A DNA stretch of 64,000 nucleotides from Oscillospiraceae bacterium. GTDB lineage: Bacteria > Bacillota > Clostridia > Oscillospirales > Oscillospiraceae. Position 1 is the first letter of the stretch. Each line of letters opens with the position of its first letter. Shown here piece by piece: positions 60,235-64,000 of this stretch. The notes under the pieces are model-generated. The model saw only the letters and a program-made list of their open reading frames with translations, searched no databases and was not told where the DNA came from. The stretch covers positions 80,719 to 144,718 of the forward strand of contig SVKV01000002.1 of NCBI GenBank assembly GCA_015068305.1. Direction: 5' to 3'. The position numbers and the translations under genes are program-made.

Positions 60235-61437
60235 ATGTTGGATTTTTATGCATTCTGCCGCTATTTCTATGCGTCCCGGTATTTGCCCATTGCCTATTAC
60301 GAAAATGATACTTGCATTTACAGCGAGGGATTTCCCAAGGATATTCCCATGTACCAGAATGTGCAGCGCGTCCTAACCTCTGCCCCTCAAAACCCTGCAG
60401 CCTATACCGCTGCGGATACGGGCTTATACGGTATTCTGCGTATCCCGGAAGCAGGCGGGTATTTTCTGCTGGGCCCTGCCTACAGCGGCAATATCTCCAA
60501 GGATCTGATCCTGACCTACATGGCCGACAATGCCATTCCCAGAAGCCGGGAGCAGGAGATCACCCAGTTCCTCTATGCCGTGCCCCATTATAGCTACAAC
60601 CGATTTCTCAATGTGCTGCTGTTTCTGCACCTGATCCTCAACGGTGAGGAGCTGAACATCACGGAGCATTTCGGTGTTTCTGACTTAAGCTACGAAAAAG
60701 AAATGGCTGCCCGGCTGACCAAATATTCTTATCTGGCCAGAGAGGAGCAGCAACAGCACGGCACGTATTTCTTTGAACGAAGACTTTTGGAGTATGTGAA
60801 GCAGGGGGACCCGGATCAAATGCGCAAATTCCTGCTGGATACAGTCATGGAGATCCCCCTTACGGAAGGAAAGCTGGCGGACGATCCCCTGCGGCAGGCA
60901 AAGAACCTGTTCCTCGGCACTGTTACCATGGTTGGCAAGGACGGCGCAATTCCCGGTGGTATGGATATCGAGCAGACCTATCAGCTTATTGACACCTATA
61001 TTCAGGAATGTGAGCGTTTGCAAAGCATCGATGAAGTCAAAAATCTTCAATTCAATATGCTCATCGACTTTACCAGCCGGGTGGCACAGGCGCAGCTTCC
61101 GGAGGGTATCTCCGAAGAGGTCTTCTCTTGTATGCAGTACATTGCAACCCATTTGACGGAAACCATCACCGTCCCGGAGGTAGCTGCCCACATTGGGAAA
61201 AGTCGAGCCTATACCGCCGCCAAATTCAAGGCAGAGACCGGCAAAAATGTGGGGCAGTATATCACCGAGTGCCGGATGCGGGAGGCAAAGAGCCTGCTTC
61301 GATATACCGATATGTCCCTGGCGGAGATCAGCGACTATCTTCACTTTGCAAATCAACCCTATTTTCAGAATTCCTTTAAAAAGTTTTTTGGTATCACACC
61401 GATCCAATACCGAAATACATCTATAGCGTATTTATAG
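60235..61437 (+). CDS. AraC-family transcriptional regulator of the glycosidase cluster
   Basis: A 400-residue regulator. The last 100 residues are the AraC DNA-binding domain with two helix-turn-helix units (ITVPEVAAHIGKSRAYTAAK and MSLAEISDYLHFANQPYFQN, then FKKFFGITPIQYR). The N-terminal 290 residues form an effector or sensor part without a recognised cupin. It diverges from the GH2-first cluster across about 120 bases, the usual position of a dedicated activator; the inducer is probably a glycoside or breakdown sugar. Confidence 0.9.
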   Translation: MLDFYAFCRYFYASRYLPIAYYENDTCIYSEGFPKDIPMYQNVQRVLTSAPQNPAAYTAADTGLYGILRIPEAGGYFLLGPAYSGNISKDLILTYMADNAIPRSREQEITQFLYAVPHYSYNRFLNVLLFLHLILNGEELNITEHFGVSDLSYEKEMAARLTKYSYLAREEQQQHGTYFFERRLLEYVKQGDPDQMRKFLLDTVMEIPLTEGKLADDPLRQAKNLFLGTVTMVGKDGAIPGGMDIEQTYQLIDTYIQECERLQSIDEVKNLQFNMLIDFTSRVAQAQLPEGISEEVFSCMQYIATHLTETITVPEVAAHIGKSRAYTAAKFKAETGKNVGQYITECRMREAKSLLRYTDMSLAEISDYLHFANQPYFQNSFKKFFGITPIQYRNTSIAYL

Positions 61438-61560
61438 TAGTATTGGTCGCTATTGCCTATCCTATTTATATCCATACGATCAAAAAGGGAGGGGGAAATT
61501 TGCTCAGGATATTCTGAAGCTAAGTGATGAATTGTTAAAATAAGAACGATGATAGAAAAA
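61438..61560. other. Junction between chromosome and mobile element with a possible gene remnant
   Basis: No full gene. A short frame GKFAQDILKLSDELLK ending TAA near 61544 looks like a protein C-terminus without a start, possibly the tail of a lost gene at the element edge. No clear attachment repeat was found. Confidence 0.3.
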
Positions 61561-61593
61561 GGTCACCGTCCGGTGTTGTACAGGACGGTGACC
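61561..61593 (-). terminator. Terminator at the end of the mobile-element operon
   Basis: Perfect 11-bp stem GGTCACCGTCC/GGACGGTGACC with an 11-base loop, followed on the minus strand by TTTTTCT. Confidence 0.9.
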
Positions 61594-61600
61594 GTAAATG

Positions 61601-61882
61601 TTATCTTAGATTTTCTACTTTTGCGGATTTTGCAAGCTTTTCTTTTCGATTGTTACTATACGGCGCCGTCAGCCGGAAGCTGATGCGGCTTTTGTCGATT
61701 TCGAACCGCAAGCCACCGTGCTCGTCATCGTCGGTCTGTTGGCACAGCTCCGGGAATTGGGAGGCATAGGCCAGCAGCCGCTTTTTCAGTTTTGTGTCGT
61801 GGGTGTAGATCTCTGCGGTGGGGTTTTTAGCATTGTAATATACCTCAGTGACTTTCTGCTTCTTGGTAAGTCCTGTTTTCAT
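61601..61882 (-). CDS. Small mobile-element protein of unknown function
   Basis: A 93-residue basic protein with TKKQKVTEVYYNAKNPTAEI and a closing SFRLTAPYSNNRKEKLAKSA. AGGAGGT stands before the ATG. Similar small proteins commonly accompany MobV relaxases and integrative elements in gut Firmicutes as far as I recall, but no function is established. It is the last gene of the element in the window and ends in a strong terminator. Confidence 0.78.
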   Translation of the reverse strand: MKTGLTKKQKVTEVYYNAKNPTAEIYTHDTKLKKRLLAYASQFPELCQQTDDDEHGGLRFEIDKSRISFRLTAPYSNNRKEKLAKSAKVENLR

Positions 61883-62025
61883 GAAATACCTCCTAATTTA
61901 GGGATTTTTCTCCGGCTCAAGAGCCGGGAAAGTGGGTGGATTTTCCGATGGAAAGTGTCCAAACAATATAGGCATCGTTTGAAACACTCCCATCGGATTT
62001 TTAGCGTTTTTTCCGGCTCTTGAGG
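61883..62025. repeat. Gap with CCGGCTC inverted repeats between two mobile-element genes
   Basis: Contains the hairpin CCGGCTC-AA-GAGCCGG (61912-61927), and CTCAAGAGCCGG in it is matched by CCGGCTCTTGAG at 62013-62024. Either folding could end or slow the mobV transcript. No gene. Confidence 0.55.
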
Positions 62026-63270
62026 TTATCGCTCATAATCCTTACTTTTAGGTTTCCTTTGCGGAAGCGGCTTGTCTGCAGGGATCGGATCATACATGAT
62101 GTCCTTTTCCTGCTTCTTGAATTTTTCAAGGATACCATCGATAAATTCTTTGACGGCTTTCGGCGCTGCTTTCAAAGCATCAAGATACGGTTTGCACTTC
62201 TCTTTCAGTTCGGATAGTGCTGTTCTGAGTCGGGACACCTCAGATTCCAGCGACCATATTCTGCTGGATAACCGTCTGTTTTCTTCCTTCAGCTTTTTGG
62301 CTTCAGCTAGCGCTGAGTAGCTTTGCTTTGCCAGGGTTGTCAGCTTTTCGTAGTCCTCTGCAGACACGGTGTACTTGCCCATGATGGTCTTTTTGCCGGA
62401 GCTATCGATCTCACCGAAGGTCATAAACGCTTTGTGATTGGCATCATAGGAAACCTGCTCACCGGCGATTTTGTTTTGCAGTTCGGCCAGGCGCTTCTCA
62501 TCTTGCTTGACCTTATATTCCAGCGAAGAAAGGTGTTCGGCAGTACTGCCGCGTTCACCACGGCTGAATCCTTCAAATCCGGCGCCGGACATATGCTCAA
62601 AGAATTTGTCCTGGAGAACGCTGTAGGAAGCGTGGTAGACTTGCTTTCCTTTGCTGTTGAGGATGGGGTTGCCGTCCTCGTCCACGGCCTTTTCGGACTT
62701 CCATTTCTTTGAGTGGCTCACTTGGTGGATGACCTCTTTGACTGTTCCCACAAGGGCAGGATCTTTGCAGCGCTTCGTCCAGCGCACCTCTTTGTCTACC
62801 ACCGGCAATGCCATAATGTGCAGATGATAGTGGTAGATCGGTCTGCCGTACTTCTCGGTCATAGCAATATTCAACTCGTCAGCGTGCATGACAGCGGAGA
62901 TGATATTGTCTTTGCCGTAAAGGTTTTCGGCAAAATGAAATGCCGCTTCGTAAAAGCGGCATGCGTATTCATATCCACCGTGCTGTTCGAAATAATCGGT
63001 GTTTACATCCATGATCATTTCATCAAAGACGGTGGCATCAGCTTTCAGACCTTTGAGGGAAACCCGTCCCTCGGCGATCATTTGGTCAAGGGTTTCGTTA
63101 TAAGTTAGCTCACCGCAGCCTTTGAAATGCACATTCATCGGAGTACGGGAGAGATCAACATTCATGTTTTCATAGCTTTCGTTTTTACGTTCGATGTGCC
63201 GCTCGAACTTACCCACGGATGCTCTGGTGCGGGTTTCGACACGGGCAACACAGAAATTTTGTTTCGCCAT
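62026..63270 (-). CDS. MobV-family relaxase (Pre/Mob plasmid mobilisation protein)
   Basis: A 414-residue DNA-nicking protein. The N-terminal half has FCVARVETRTRASVGKFERH, the MobV acidic/His motif in AVMHADELNIAMTEKYG and the metal-binding histidines in YHYHLHIMALPV. The C-terminal third is coiled coil (about 265-350, KQDEKRLAELQNKIAGE onward) as in other Pre/Mob proteins. It nicks the element at oriT and leads the strand into a recipient when a helper conjugation system is present. AAGGAAG precedes the ATG. Confidence 0.93.
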   Translation of the reverse strand: MAKQNFCVARVETRTRASVGKFERHIERKNESYENMNVDLSRTPMNVHFKGCGELTYNETLDQMIAEGRVSLKGLKADATVFDEMIMDVNTDYFEQHGGYEYACRFYEAAFHFAENLYGKDNIISAVMHADELNIAMTEKYGRPIYHYHLHIMALPVVDKEVRWTKRCKDPALVGTVKEVIHQVSHSKKWKSEKAVDEDGNPILNSKGKQVYHASYSVLQDKFFEHMSGAGFEGFSRGERGSTAEHLSSLEYKVKQDEKRLAELQNKIAGEQVSYDANHKAFMTFGEIDSSGKKTIMGKYTVSAEDYEKLTTLAKQSYSALAEAKKLKEENRRLSSRIWSLESEVSRLRTALSELKEKCKPYLDALKAAPKAVKEFIDGILEKFKKQEKDIMYDPIPADKPLPQRKPKSKDYER

Positions 63271-63685
63271 TTTTCACTTCCTTCCTTTTTGGCGACGGTT
63301 AGGGAGCTACGGTTACACACCTTTTTCAAAGTGTGTAACCCACTATGACACTTTCAGCACTTCGGCTGCAAAGATGTCGTGGGCTCTACCGAGGGGGATG
63401 CGGCTTCTGCGGAAGCCTATGCCACCTTCTTCGGATTGTGGTGCGTATGCCACATCCTCAAAAGGCGGCGTGGCCGACAGACTTTCAGCAATCGTATTTG
63501 CTACAAGCTGCCGTCCACCGGCAGAGAGAATCTTGAAAATCCTCTCTGCCAACCATCTTCAAATCTGCGGATTTTTCGATGGGGACTGGAGCTGCGGTGG
63601 GGTAGTGTGACGGTTGTGACGATTGTGACGGTATTTTTGATACCGACCCCGGTGTCATTTTAATCGTCACAACCGTCACCAATCG
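63271..63685. other. Non-coding control region of the mobile element
   Basis: About 415 bases between the relaxase and the upstream replication-type gene. It contains a candidate oriT and a set of iteron-like repeats described separately. A frame at 63343-63552 on the minus strand is open for 69 codons from a TTG but has no ribosome site; I do not support it as a gene. Confidence 0.55.
63312..63350 (-). other. oriT: Candidate origin of transfer (oriT) upstream of mobV
   Basis: GTTACACAC (63312-63320) and GTGTGTAAC (63331-63339) form a perfect 9-bp inverted repeat; the right arm reads AAGTGTGTAAC, close to the AGTGTGT core around the nick site of MobV (pMV158-type) origins. It lies about 40 bases upstream of the relaxase start, the usual place. 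Nicking is inferred. Confidence 0.6.
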
Positions 63686-63689
63686 TCAC
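63607..63689. repeat. Iteron-like GTGACGRTT repeats in a large inverted repeat
   Basis: GTGACGGTT, GTGACGATT and GTGACGGTA follow each other at 63607-63633; the opposite orientation AATCGTCAC, AACCGTCAC and AATCGTCAC occurs at 63662-63689. The 18-bp arms 63607-63624 and 63662-63679 are exact reverse complements. Iterated 9-mers beside a replication-type gene suggest a protein-binding site or origin, but a folded RNA is also possible. Confidence 0.7.
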
Positions 63690-64000
63690 AAGGCCTTTCG
63701 CACCAGGCTGATGGCGCTGCCGTTGCGGGTGCGCTTCATGGAATATTCAATGCCATATTTGCTGCGCAACTCACCGGCCTTGACATTGAGCCTGCGGGTG
63801 AGAATGTTAGGTTGCAGATCCTCACTGAGAAGAGCAACAAGCTCCGTGGCGCTGCCGTTCCACACCGGGTTCTCTTCGGTGATCACGGTGGCAATCTTGT
63901 CCAACAGAGGATCGGGCGGCTGCTTCCAAAGCTCTGTTTCCGTATGATCGAGCAGCCATATCAGCTTCTCTTCATCCCTTGTCAGATGAAACTTTTGATC
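63686..64000 (-). CDS. C-terminal part of a replication/helicase-type protein of the mobile element (partial)
   Basis: The frame is open from the right edge of the window down to a stop at 63688-63686, so about 104 C-terminal residues are visible and no start is inside. They include FHLTRDEEKLIWLLDHTE, VWNGSATELVALL, NILTRRLNVKAGELRSKYGI and SMKRTRNGSAISLVRKAL. The final part resembles the winged-helix tail of RepA-like AAA ATPases or phage-type primase-helicases placed upstream of MobV relaxases in Clostridia. Without the ATPase domain in view the call is tentative. Confidence 0.55.
   Translation of the reverse strand, partial: DQKFHLTRDEEKLIWLLDHTETELWKQPPDPLLDKIATVITEENPVWNGSATELVALLSEDLQPNILTRRLNVKAGELRSKYGIEYSMKRTRNGSAISLVRKAL

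Noticed and set aside
63343..63552. A 69-codon minus-strand frame in the mobile-element control region
   Set aside because: TTG start without a ribosome site and competing open frames on both strands; kept as non-coding.

Overview
The window reads as a chromosomal segment of a Gram-positive, anaerobic, probably spore-forming member of the Clostridia. The evidence is a sporulation gene of the GerW/YtfJ family, a large Bacillus-type SRP RNA next to dnaX-ebfC-recR, class C sortase with LPXTG proteins, strong AGGAGG-type ribosome sites with occasional TTG starts, and a selenium-utilisation block. Many carbohydrate genes suggest a gut or plant-fibre niche (inference; something close to Oscillospirales is plausible but not shown).

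Layout. 1-8.5 kb (minus strand) is one galactose unit: mglB-mglA-mglC uptake, a small membrane protein with an InlB-type repeat, GH2 beta-galactosidase, galK and the start of galT. 8.6-9.1 kb holds tRNA-Ser(UGA) and two identical tRNA-Leu(CAG) genes. 9.2-11.7 kb is a sigma factor with a large membrane partner, then tRNA-Ser(GCU). 11.9-14.6 kb carries a MATE exporter, rsmE and a small membrane protein. 14.7-19.1 kb is the conserved run scpA-scpB-DUF2953-ytfJ-dacF-rluB. 19.1-21.5 kb has an RpiR-type regulator, an HI0933-type flavoprotein and acyl carrier protein. 21.5-24.8 kb has SRP RNA, a small lipoprotein, dnaX, ebfC and recR. 24.8-37.4 kb is mixed: hydrolase, DMT exporter, pepF, a NagZ-like GH3 enzyme paired with a HAD phosphatase, a lipoprotein fusing a repeat domain to a PstS-like domain, an XRE regulator with a membrane partner, and tdh-kbl.

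37.6-41.5 kb encodes a surface module: a thioester-domain adhesin with LPETG, a class C sortase and a small LPQTG protein. 41.5-45.7 kb is a selenium block: a divergent LysR regulator, selD (itself a selenoprotein with an in-frame UGA at 42670-42672), yedF, a DUF3343 Se/S carrier and a cysteine desulfurase. 45.9-47.4 kb has a GT4 glycosyltransferase and a coiled-coil protein. 47.8-61.4 kb is a glycoside-degradation cluster: an AraC activator diverging from GH2-GH3-GH43-GPH transporter-GH78-GH1-SGNH hydrolase, tightly packed and ending in a decayed gene fragment. 61.5-64 kb is the edge of a mobilisable element (MobV relaxase, candidate oriT, iteron-like inverted repeats, and the C-terminus of a likely replication/helicase protein).

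Most of the window is well-understood gene content. The parts most worth a second look are the UGA-containing selD, the rhamnoside-type glycosidase cluster, the thioester adhesin/sortase module, the NagZ-like/HAD pair and the non-coding repeats of the mobile element. I see no clear evidence of a wholly new type of system. All functional calls rest on reading the sequence by eye; no database search was run.
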